The position numbers and the translations under genes are program-made. 64,000 bases of DNA from the NCBI RefSeq assembly GCF_014650875.1, contig NZ_BMVU01000005.1:1-64000 (forward strand), in the 5' to 3' direction. The notes below the pieces were generated by a model, which was not told the DNA's origin, made no database searches, and saw only the letters and a program-made list of their open reading frames with translations. Below are positions 48,949 to 56,119 of this stretch, in pieces (within the stretch, counting starts at the first letter, position 1; the number at the start of each line of letters is the position of its first letter). The DNA comes from Streptomyces minutiscleroticus (GTDB taxonomy: Bacteria; Actinomycetota; Actinomycetes; Streptomycetales; Streptomycetaceae).

Positions 48949-50096
48949 TGGGCCACTCCGTACACGGACAGCAGGTTCTTCATCCGCGCCTCGGCCAGCG
49001 CGGGGTCGGGGAACAGGCCGAGCCCGTCGGCCAGTTCGTAGGCGCGGGCGAGATGCGGCAGCGACCGCGCGGACTGCAGCCCGCCGACCATCGCGAAGTG
49101 CTCCTGGTGCCCCGCCAGCCACGCCAGGAGGACGACGCCGGTCTTGTAGAAGCGGGTCGGCGCCCGGAAGAGGTGGTGGGACAGCTCGACGGTCGGGTCG
49201 AGCAGCTCCCGGAACCCCTTCGCGTCCCCGGTGTCCAGCACCCGCACCGCCTGCGCGGCCAGCGGCCCCAGCGGGTCGAAGATGCCGAGCAGGGCGTGGC
49301 TGAAGCCGCGCTCGTCCCCCTCGATCAGCTCCGGGTAGTGGAAGTCGTCACCGGTGTAGCACCGCACGCCGCGCGGCAGCCGCCGCCGCAGCGCCACCTC
49401 CCTGCCCGCGTCCAGCAGGGAGATCTTCACCCCGTCGACCTTGTCGGGGTGGGCGGCGACGACCTCCAGGAAGGTCTCCGTCGCCGCGTCCAGGTCGGAC
49501 GACCCCCAGTAGCCCTCCAGGGCCGGGTCGAACATCGGCCCGAGCCAGTGCAGGACCACGGGCTCGGCGGCCTGGCGCAGCAGGTGCCCGTAGACCTCCA
49601 GGTAGTCCTCGGGACCGGCCGCGGCGGCGGCCAGCGCCCGCGAGGCCATCAGGACGGCCTGCGCCCCCACGCCCTCCACCAGCGCGAGCTGCTCCTCATA
49701 AGCCGCGCGGACCTCGGCGATGCTCCCGCCGGCGAGCTGGTCGGTCCCGACGCCGCAGGCGATCCGCCCGCCCACGGCCCGCGCCTCGGCGGCCGAGCGG
49801 CGGATCAGCTCGGCGGCCCCCGCCCAGTCGAGCCCCATGCCGCGCTGGGCGGTGTCCATGGCCTCGGCGACACCGAGCCCGTGGGACCACAGGTGGCGCC
49901 GGAAGGCGAGGGTGGCGTCCCAGTCGACGGCGGCGGGCGCGTCGGGCGAGACGTCGGCGTACGGATCGGCGACCACGTGCGCGGCCGAGAGGACGGCCCG
50001 CGAGGCGAGCGGGGCACCGGGGGGCACGGCGAACGGCTCGGTGCGGGGCTCATAGGCCCGCACCGAGCCCCCCGCGCCCGGAAGCCGGACGGTCAC
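48945..50096 (-). CDS. DUF993 / dihydrodipicolinate-synthase-like protein
   Basis: 383 residues. The sequence matches my recollection of DUF993 proteins, annotated loosely as dihydrodipicolinate synthase family. An aldolase-like barrel is suggested by VLHWLGPMFDPALEGYWGSSDL, KVDGVKISLLDAGREVALRRRLP (a lysine in a strand end, as in class I aldolases) and CYTGDDFHYPELIEGDE. C-terminal FYKTGVVLLAWLAGHQEHFAMVGG is distinctive. It probably performs a retro-aldol or related step on the product of the neighbouring oxidoreductase; reaction unknown. Start: GTG 50096 in a GTGA overlap with the oxidoreductase. Confidence 0.85.
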   Translation of the reverse strand: MTVRLPGAGGSVRAYEPRTEPFAVPPGAPLASRAVLSAAHVVADPYADVSPDAPAAVDWDATLAFRRHLWSHGLGVAEAMDTAQRGMGLDWAGAAELIRRSAAEARAVGGRIACGVGTDQLAGGSIAEVRAAYEEQLALVEGVGAQAVLMASRALAAAAAGPEDYLEVYGHLLRQAAEPVVLHWLGPMFDPALEGYWGSSDLDAATETFLEVVAAHPDKVDGVKISLLDAGREVALRRRLPRGVRCYTGDDFHYPELIEGDERGFSHALLGIFDPLGPLAAQAVRVLDTGDAKGFRELLDPTVELSHHLFRAPTRFYKTGVVLLAWLAGHQEHFAMVGGLQSARSLPHLARAYELADGLGLFPDPALAEARMKNLLSVYGVAQ

Positions 50097-51244
50097 GGCG
50101 TCACCTCCGGCACCTCGATGCGGCGCCCCTCGGCGGAGGACCTCAGCCCCAGCTCGGCGAGCTGGACACCGCGGGCGCCTGCCAGCAGGTCCCAGTGGTA
50201 GGGCGCGTCGGCGTACACATGGCGCAGGAACAGCTCCCACTGCGCCTTGAACCCGTTGTCGAACTCGCCGTTGTCGGGCACTTCCTGCCACTGGTCGCGG
50301 AAGGAGTAGGAGGCGGGCAGGTCCGGGTTCCACACCGGCTTCGGCGTGGCGGCGCGGTGCTGCACCCGGCACTTCCTCAGCCCCGCCACGGCCGACCCCT
50401 CGGTCCCGTCGACCTGGAACTCCACCAGCTCGTCGCGGTGGACGCGCACGGTCCACGAGGAGTTGATCTGCGCGATCGCACCCCCCTCCAGCTCGAAGAT
50501 CCCGTACGCGGCGTCGTCGGCGGTGGCGTCGTAGGGCTTGCCCTGCTCGTCCCACCGCTGCGGCACGTGCGTCGCGGTCAGCGCCTGGACGGAGGTCACC
50601 CGCCCGAACAGCTCGTGCAGCACGTACTCCCAGTGCGGGAACATGTCGACGACGATGCCGCCGCCGTCCTCGGCCCGGTAGTTCCACGAGGGCCGCTGCG
50701 CCTCCTGCCAGTCGCCCTCGAAGACCCAGTACCCGAACTCCCCGCGCACGGACAGGATCCGCCCGAAGAACCCCCCGTCCACCAGCCGCTTCAGCTTCAG
50801 CAGCCCCGGCAGGAACAGCTTGTCCTGCACGACCCCGTGCCTGACGCCGGCCTCCGACGCGAGCCGCGCCAGCGCGAGGGCGCCGTCCAGCCCGGTGGCG
50901 GTCGGCTTCTCGGTGTAGACGTGCTTCCCGGCCCGGACGGCCTTGGCCAGTGCCTCCTCACGCGCGGAGGTCACCTGGGCGTCGAAATAGATGTCGACGC
51001 TTTCGTCGGCGAGCACGGCGTCGAGGTCGGTCGACCAGTGCTCCAGACCGTGCTGTTCGGCGAGCGCTTTCAGCGCGTGCTCGCGCCGCCCGACCAGGAC
51101 GGGCTCGGGCCACAGCACGGTGCCGTCGCCCAGGTCCAGTCCGCCCTGCTCCCGCAGCGCGAGGACCGAGCGTACGAGGTGCTGTCGGTACCCCATGCGT
51201 CCCGTCACGCCGTTCATGGCGATGCGCACCGTCTTGCGTGTCAC
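50093..51244 (-). CDS. Gfo/Idh/MocA-family oxidoreductase
   Basis: 383 residues, NAD(P)-dependent sugar or cyclitol dehydrogenase. N-terminal Rossmann region VRIAMNGVTGRMGYRQHLV, the family's EKPTATGLDGALALA block (catalytic lysine in the EKP motif), then the C-terminal beta-sheet domain with GGGIVVDMFPHWEYVLHELFG and YGIFELEGGAIAQINSSWTVRV. Start: GTG 51244 behind GGAGGGAA; the longer frame is not supported. First gene of the operon with the DUF993 protein and TIM-barrel isomerase, divergent from a LacI regulator with an operator between. Confidence 0.92.
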   Translation of the reverse strand: MTRKTVRIAMNGVTGRMGYRQHLVRSVLALREQGGLDLGDGTVLWPEPVLVGRREHALKALAEQHGLEHWSTDLDAVLADESVDIYFDAQVTSAREEALAKAVRAGKHVYTEKPTATGLDGALALARLASEAGVRHGVVQDKLFLPGLLKLKRLVDGGFFGRILSVRGEFGYWVFEGDWQEAQRPSWNYRAEDGGGIVVDMFPHWEYVLHELFGRVTSVQALTATHVPQRWDEQGKPYDATADDAAYGIFELEGGAIAQINSSWTVRVHRDELVEFQVDGTEGSAVAGLRKCRVQHRAATPKPVWNPDLPASYSFRDQWQEVPDNGEFDNGFKAQWELFLRHVYADAPYHWDLLAGARGVQLAELGLRSSAEGRRIEVPEVTP

Positions 51245-51300
51245 GTCATTCCCTCCGTACGCCGTCCCGCGCGCCGTGCGCCGCATCGGCGAGCACCGCA

Positions 51301-51312
51301 GCAAGCGCTTTC
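51301..51312. promoter_or_regulatory. LacI-family operator in the divergent promoter
   Basis: GCAAGCGCTTTC: the palindromic core AAGCGCTT is typical of LacI-family sites. It lies between the oxidoreductase (-) and the LacI gene (+), so it probably controls both. Confidence 0.75.
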
Positions 51313-51396
51313 TATCCGGAAAGAAGCTAGCCTCTGTGCAACGGATCGGACAAGACCGCGCGGCCCGCGAGATGCGCGACGACCGGAGGACGACGA

Positions 51397-52446
51397 ATGA
51401 CCGTGACCCTTGCGGACGTGGCGGCCCGCGCGCAGGTCTCCCCCGCCACCGTCTCCCGCGTGCTGAACGGCAACTACCCGGTGGCCGCGTCCACCCGCGA
51501 GCGCGTCCTGCGCGCGGTCGACGAGCTGGACTACGTCCTCAACGGCCCGGCCAGTGCCCTGGCCGCCGCCACCTCCGACCTGGTCGGCATCCTCGTCAAC
51601 GACATCGCCGACCCCTTCTTCGGCATCATGGCCGGGGCGATCCAGTCCGAGATCGGCGGCCCCGGCGGCCGGGCCGGCGGCGAGCGCCTGGCGGTGGTCT
51701 GCAACACGGGCGGCTCCCCCGAGCGCGAACTCACCTACCTCACGCTCCTCCAGCGCCAGCGCGCGGCGGCGGTGATCCTCACGGGGGGCGCCATCGAGAA
51801 CGAGGCGCACGTCTCCGCGGTCGCCGCCAAGCTGCGCAAACTGGCGGACGCGGGCACCCGCGTCGTCCTGTGCGGCCGCCCGCCCGCCCCCGCCGACACC
51901 GACGCGGTGGCCCTGACCTTCGACAACCGCGGCGGCGGCCGCCGCCTCACCGAGCACCTGATCGGCCTCGGCCACCGCCGCCTGGGCTACATCGCGGGCC
52001 CAGAGGAGCGCACCACCACCCGCCACCGCCTGGAGGGCCACCGCGCGGCCCTCGCGGCCCACGGCATCGAGGACGACCCCCGCCGCACGGTCCACGGCCG
52101 CTACGACCGCCGCTCCGGCTACGAGGCCACCCTCGAACTCCTGCGCCGCGAACCGGACCTGACCGCGATCGTCGCCGCCAACGACACGGTGGCCCTCGGC
52201 GCCTGCGCGGCCCTGCGCGACTCGGGCCTGCGCATCCCCGGCGACGTCTCGGTCGCCGGCTTCGACGACCTCCCGTTCAGCATCGACGCGGTCCCGGCCC
52301 TCACGACGGTCCGCCTCCCCCTGGCGGAGGCGGGCGCCCGGGCGGGCCGCATCGCGATGTCCCGGGAGGAGCCGCCCCCGGGCGGAATCGCGACGGTGGG
52401 CGGCGAACTGATGGTCAGGGGCTCCACAGGAGCACCGCGGCCCTGA
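51397..52446 (+). CDS. LacI-family transcriptional regulator
   Basis: 349 residues. HTH MTVTLADVAARAQVSPATVSRVLNGNYPVA, hinge NGPASALAAATSD, then an effector-binding domain (LVGILVNDIADPFFGIMAGAIQ; IVAANDTVALGACAALRDSGL; AGFDDLPFSIDAVPALTTVR). It is divergent from the oxidoreductase-DUF993-isomerase operon and most likely represses it in the absence of the pathway's sugar. Start: ATG 51397. A hairpin at 52579-52614 ends the transcript. Confidence 0.94.
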   Translation: MTVTLADVAARAQVSPATVSRVLNGNYPVAASTRERVLRAVDELDYVLNGPASALAAATSDLVGILVNDIADPFFGIMAGAIQSEIGGPGGRAGGERLAVVCNTGGSPERELTYLTLLQRQRAAAVILTGGAIENEAHVSAVAAKLRKLADAGTRVVLCGRPPAPADTDAVALTFDNRGGGRRLTEHLIGLGHRRLGYIAGPEERTTTRHRLEGHRAALAAHGIEDDPRRTVHGRYDRRSGYEATLELLRREPDLTAIVAANDTVALGACAALRDSGLRIPGDVSVAGFDDLPFSIDAVPALTTVRLPLAEAGARAGRIAMSREEPPPGGIATVGGELMVRGSTGAPRP

Positions 52447-52578
52447 CCCGCGAGCTGTACCGGCACGCGCCGGTGGAAGCAGTGCGCTGCGGCGAACCCC
52501 CACCGGCGGGTGGCGGCCGTACCGGCGGAAGGGGACGGCCGGGATGTCCGCCCGCAGCACACCCCGGGAAACAGCACA

Positions 52579-52614
52579 GACGGCCCCCGACCCGCACAGC
52601 TGCGGGCGGCCGTC
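52579..52614. terminator. Hairpin after the second LacI gene
   Basis: GACGGCC and CCCGCA pair with TGCGGG and GGCCGTC around CAGC, with a small internal bulge; 133 bases past the stop. Confidence 0.65.
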
Positions 52615-52729
52615 CCAGAGCGGCCCCGACCCCACGCCGGCGGACGCACCACCCACCGCCCCGTGCCCCGCGACGTACTCCGGCCCCGCACCGACCCCGC
52701 GCCCCCGAGTCCCGGGTAGGGTCCGCTCC

Positions 52730-53530
52730 ATGAAGCTGGCGTTCTCGACCCTCGGCGTCCCCGCCCTGCCCCTGACCGACGTACTGCGGCTCGCGACCGC
52801 GCACGGCTACCACGGCGTGGAGCTCCGCACCCACCCCGAGGAACCGGTGCACACCGGCCTGGACGCGGCCGAACGGGACGCCGTACGGGCCGAGTTCGAG
52901 AAGACCGGCGTCGAGATCCTCGGCCTCGCGGGATACGCCCGCCTAGCTGCCCCGGGCGGCGACACCCCCGTACTGGAGGAGATCACCGCCCTCCTCCACC
53001 TCGCCCACGACCTGCGCGCCCCCTACGTCCGCGTCTTTCCCGGCGGCGAGGACGCGGCCACCCCCGAGGAGGCGGACGCGACAGCGGCCCGCCGCCTCGG
53101 CACGGCCGCGGAACTCGCCGCCGACCTCGGCGTCCGCATCCTCCTGGAGACCCACGACTCCCACCGCACCGGCGCGGACGCCATCCGCGTCCTCGGCCTG
53201 GTCGGCCACCGCAACGCGGGCGCCCTCTGGGACGTGATGCACACCTGGCTGGGCGGCGAGCAGCCCCCGGAGACGTACGCGGCGCTCTGCCCGTACCTCG
53301 GATACATCCAGGTCAAGGACATCGCCTCGGCCGACGACACGACGCCGCTGCCGCTCGGGGAGGGCGTCCTGCCGCTGACCGAGACCGTGGAACTCCTCAG
53401 CCGCGAGGGCTGGGACGGCTGGCTGTGCTGGGAGTACGAGAAGCGCTGGTACGAGAAGGCGGCACCGCTGCCCCCGCTGCTCGGCCCGGGCCGGGACCAC
53501 CTGTCACGCCTGCTGGCCGACTCGGCGTAA
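52730..53530 (+). CDS. Sugar phosphate isomerase/epimerase (TIM barrel)
   Basis: 266 residues, AP-endonuclease-2-like barrel. MKLAFSTLGVPALPLTDVLRLA at the start; metal-site residues in RILLETHDSHRTGADA, GALWDVMHTWLGG, YIQVKDIASADDTTPLPLGEG and DGWLCWEYEKRWY. Start: ATG 52730 with only a weak site (GGGTAGGG); the longer frame is a shadow. It is paralogous in fold, not close in sequence, to the barrel at 48121. It may serve the same unknown pathway, as it lies downstream of the LacI gene. Its last 134 bases overlap the open frame of the convergent EamA gene. Confidence 0.9.
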   Translation: MKLAFSTLGVPALPLTDVLRLATAHGYHGVELRTHPEEPVHTGLDAAERDAVRAEFEKTGVEILGLAGYARLAAPGGDTPVLEEITALLHLAHDLRAPYVRVFPGGEDAATPEEADATAARRLGTAAELAADLGVRILLETHDSHRTGADAIRVLGLVGHRNAGALWDVMHTWLGGEQPPETYAALCPYLGYIQVKDIASADDTTPLPLGEGVLPLTETVELLSREGWDGWLCWEYEKRWYEKAAPLPPLLGPGRDHLSRLLADSA

Positions 53531-54488
53531 CGGCACCGTGGACACCCGCGACGCCCCCGGGCTCCCCGGAACCCCCGATGCTTCCGGGCCCCTCGGCGCC
53601 CCCGGCTCCTCCGGCCCTCCGGGCGCCCTGCCCGCCCCGCCCGGCCAGTGAGGCCAGCGCCACCCCGCCCACCAGCAGCGCGGCCGCACACCACTGCGGC
53701 CCCCGCACCGGTTCCCCCAGGAACAGCGCGGCCGACGACATCCCGAAGACCGGCACCAGCAGCGAGAACGGCGCCACCGTGGAGGCGGGGTGGCGTTTCA
53801 GCAGCCACCCCCACGCACCGAAGCCGAAGACGGTCGTGACCCAGGCGACGTAGAGCACGACGCCCGCCCCCTGCCGGTCCAGGGACCGCAGCGCGGCGAG
53901 GTCCCGCGACGCCCCCTCGGTCAGCAGGGACAGGGCCAGCAGCGGCAGCACCGGGACCGTGCTCACCCACACCATGAAGTTCAGCGAGTCCGGCGGGGCC
54001 GCCCGCCGGGTGACGACGTTGGAGACACCCCAGCAGGCGGCGGCCGCGACGACGAGCCCGAAGGCGGCGAGCGGCCCGCCCGTCCCCTCGCCCACGGCGG
54101 CCACCACGACGCCCCCGAGGGCGATCACCATGCCCAGGGCCCTCACCCGGGACGGCCGTTCGCCGAGGGCCACGAAGGCGAACAGGGCGGTGAAGACGGC
54201 CTGGATCTGCAGGACCAGGGACGACAGCCCGGCCGGCATCCCCGCGTCCATGCCGATGAAGAGCAGCCCGAACTTGGCGACGCCCAGGACGAGTCCCACG
54301 GCCACGATCCACTTCCAGGCGACCTTCGGCCGGCCCACGAGGAACACGGCGGGCAGGGCGGCGGCCAGGAAGCGCAGCGCGGAGAAGAGCAGCGGCGGGA
54401 AGTGGCCGAGCCCGACCTCGATGACGGTGAAGTTCACGCCCCAGACGGCGGCGACGAGGACGGCGAGACCGAGGTGAGCGGGGCGCAT
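53397..54488 (-). CDS. EamA-family (DMT) transporter with extended tail
   Basis: 363 residues. Ten hydrophobic helices in two EamA repeats: LAVLVAAVWGVNFTVIEVGL, LQIQAVFTALFAFVALGERPS, then LVVAAAACWGVSNVVTRRA and PVFGMSSAALFLGEPVRGPQ. Such proteins export amino acids or metabolites; this one resembles YdcZ/RhaT-like amino-acid exporters. The normal fold ends near LASLAGRGG; about 65 further residues are G/A/P/S-rich and run antisense through the end of the isomerase gene. Start chosen at ATG 54488; GTG 54512 is possible. It is divergent from a LysR gene that probably controls it. Confidence 0.85.
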   Translation of the reverse strand: MRPAHLGLAVLVAAVWGVNFTVIEVGLGHFPPLLFSALRFLAAALPAVFLVGRPKVAWKWIVAVGLVLGVAKFGLLFIGMDAGMPAGLSSLVLQIQAVFTALFAFVALGERPSRVRALGMVIALGGVVVAAVGEGTGGPLAAFGLVVAAAACWGVSNVVTRRAAPPDSLNFMVWVSTVPVLPLLALSLLTEGASRDLAALRSLDRQGAGVVLYVAWVTTVFGFGAWGWLLKRHPASTVAPFSLLVPVFGMSSAALFLGEPVRGPQWCAAALLVGGVALASLAGRGGQGARRAGGAGGAEGPGSIGGSGEPGGVAGVHGAVTPSRPAGVTGGPGPGRAAGAAVPPSRTSASRTPSTASRPSPRG

Positions 54489-54529
54489 GATCCGAGCATC
54501 GGCCGACCGCACCGTTCAGCACCAGCTCC

Positions 54530-54560
54530 GCTTCCTGTATGAATGAATGAAGCACTGCTT
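54530..54560. promoter_or_regulatory. Candidate LysR-type operator
   Basis: Between divergent EamA and LysR genes: GCTTC-N14-GAAGC (54530-54553) and an overlapping palindrome AAGCA-C-TGCTT (54550-54560), in an AT-rich patch. Confidence 0.45.
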
Positions 54561-54689
54561 AAGAAACCCCGAGTCACCAAGCACGCACCGCACCGCGAAC
54601 CCACACCACACACCGCACCGCGAACCCGAACGGCACTCCCCCTCCCCACCCCCACTCCCCCCCTCCTCCACCCCTCCCAGGAGGCCCAG

Positions 54690-55676
54690 TTGCTGGACCT
54701 GCACCGCCTGCGAGCCCTGCACGCCGTCTCCGTCCACGGCACCGTGGGCGCCGCGGCGGCCGCCCTCGGCTACACCCCGTCCGCGGTCTCGCAGCAGATC
54801 GCGAAGCTGGAGCGGGAGACCAGGACCGTCCTGCTGGAACGGCAGGGCAGGGGCGTGCGGCTGACCGACCAGGCGCAGCACCTGGCCGCCACCGCCCAGG
54901 AACTGCTGGCCATCGTGGAGCGCGCCGAGACCGAACTGGAGGAGCGGCGCGGCCTGCCGGCGGGACGGCTGACGATCGCCGCGTTCGCCAGCGCCGCGCG
55001 CGGCCTGCTGCCGGGCGTCCTGGCGGACCTGGCCGTACGGCACCCGGCCCTGGACACCCGGATGACGGAGATCGACCCGCACCTGTCGGTGGACCTGGTC
55101 GCCAAGGGCGCGGTGGACCTCGCGGTCGCGCACGACTGGGACATCGCGCCGCTGCCGGCGCCGCCGGGCGTCGACCAGGCGCCGATCGGGGACGACCCGT
55201 GCGACCTGCTCGTACCGGAGGGGCACCCGTTCGCGGGCAGGCCGTCCGTACGCCGGGAGGACCTGCGGGACCAGCGGTGGATCTGCCAGCCGCCCGGCCG
55301 GGTCTGCCACGACTGGCTCGTGCGCACGCTGCGCGAGGCGGGCTGCGAGCCGGACATCGTCCACCAGGCCGACGAGAACCCCACGCTGATCGCGCTCGTC
55401 GCGGCCGGCCTCGGCATCGCGCTGCTGCCCCGCCTCGGCCGCGGCCCGCTGCCCGCGGGGGTCGTGGAGGTCCCGCTGGAGCCGGTGCCGGTACGGCACC
55501 TGTACGCCCTCTGGCGCACCGGCGCGGCCCGCCGCCCGGCGATCGCGGAGACGGTCGCCACCCTCCGCGCCCACTGGCCGGAGGTCTCCCCGCAGCACCC
55601 CGCGTCCGCATCCACCCCTGTACCCAGGCCCGCATCCGCCCCCGCGCCCACTCCCGCGTCCGTCCCCGCCCGTTGA
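54690..55676 (+). CDS. LysR-family transcriptional regulator
   Basis: 328 residues from a TTG start. N-terminal HTH: LDLHRLRALHAVSVHGTVGAAAAALGYTPSAVSQQIAKLE; then a LysR effector domain (GRLTIAAFASAARGLLPGVLADLA; LVAAGLGIALLPRLG). The TTG at 54690 is preceded by AGGAGG at ideal spacing and starts exactly at the family's usual LDLHRLRAL; the upstream ATG at 54543 would add 49 residues of P/T/H-rich sequence without leader signals. The C-terminal 25 residues are A/P/S repeats. Probable activator or repressor of the divergent exporter. Confidence 0.92.
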   Translation: MLDLHRLRALHAVSVHGTVGAAAAALGYTPSAVSQQIAKLERETRTVLLERQGRGVRLTDQAQHLAATAQELLAIVERAETELEERRGLPAGRLTIAAFASAARGLLPGVLADLAVRHPALDTRMTEIDPHLSVDLVAKGAVDLAVAHDWDIAPLPAPPGVDQAPIGDDPCDLLVPEGHPFAGRPSVRREDLRDQRWICQPPGRVCHDWLVRTLREAGCEPDIVHQADENPTLIALVAAGLGIALLPRLGRGPLPAGVVEVPLEPVPVRHLYALWRTGAARRPAIAETVATLRAHWPEVSPQHPASASTPVPRPASAPAPTPASVPAR

Positions 55677-55948
55677 CCCTCCCCGCGCACCCGCCCCGGG
55701 CCCGTCCGAGCCCGTCCGAGCCCGTCCACGCCCTCCACCGAGCCCCCGGCACCCCCGGGGCACCCCGCCGCGCGACCCCGTGCGCCCCACCCGTACCAAC
55801 TTCGCGGGATCGACGGAAAGCGGGAACCCCCGCGCGCCACCCTTCGTCAAACCCGCATGCTGCCGGATGAGTCTCCGCAGTGCGGTGTCGGCCTCGCTGC
55901 TGGCTGCGATCGCTGACCACCCTCTCCGCCGCATGCGGCCGGCAGCAC

Positions 55949-55990
55949 GCCGCCACCGGCGCGCCCCCCTCCGACAGCGCCGGTGGCGGC
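55949..55990. terminator. 14-bp perfect hairpin
   Basis: GCCGCCACCGGCGC pairs with GCGCCGGTGGCGGC over a 14-base loop, downstream of the LysR gene. Confidence 0.78.
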
Positions 55991-56020
55991 CCCTTGCGCC
56001 GCACGTGTGCGCACCCTTGA

Positions 56021-56068
56021 CTGGAAGAAACTTCCCGGATATTCGTGCTCCTCGGAAGTTTCCTTCAG
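56021..56068. promoter_or_regulatory. Inverted repeat upstream of the GH3 gene
   Basis: GAAACTTCC (56027-56035) and GGAAGTTTC (56054-56062) are perfect complements within 15-base arms that match at 13 positions. Position and symmetry suggest a sugar-responsive operator. Confidence 0.55.
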
Positions 56069-56119
56069 AAGCAGCCCCTCCTCGGATCCGTCCGCGGATC
56101 TCCTCCGGAAGGAGCGCAC

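Larger units (their letters stand above)
55677..56119. other. Intergenic region, 443 bases
   Basis: Contains the LysR terminator (55949-55990) and the GH3 promoter with an inverted repeat at 56021-56068. Other open frames are shadows. Confidence 0.6.
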
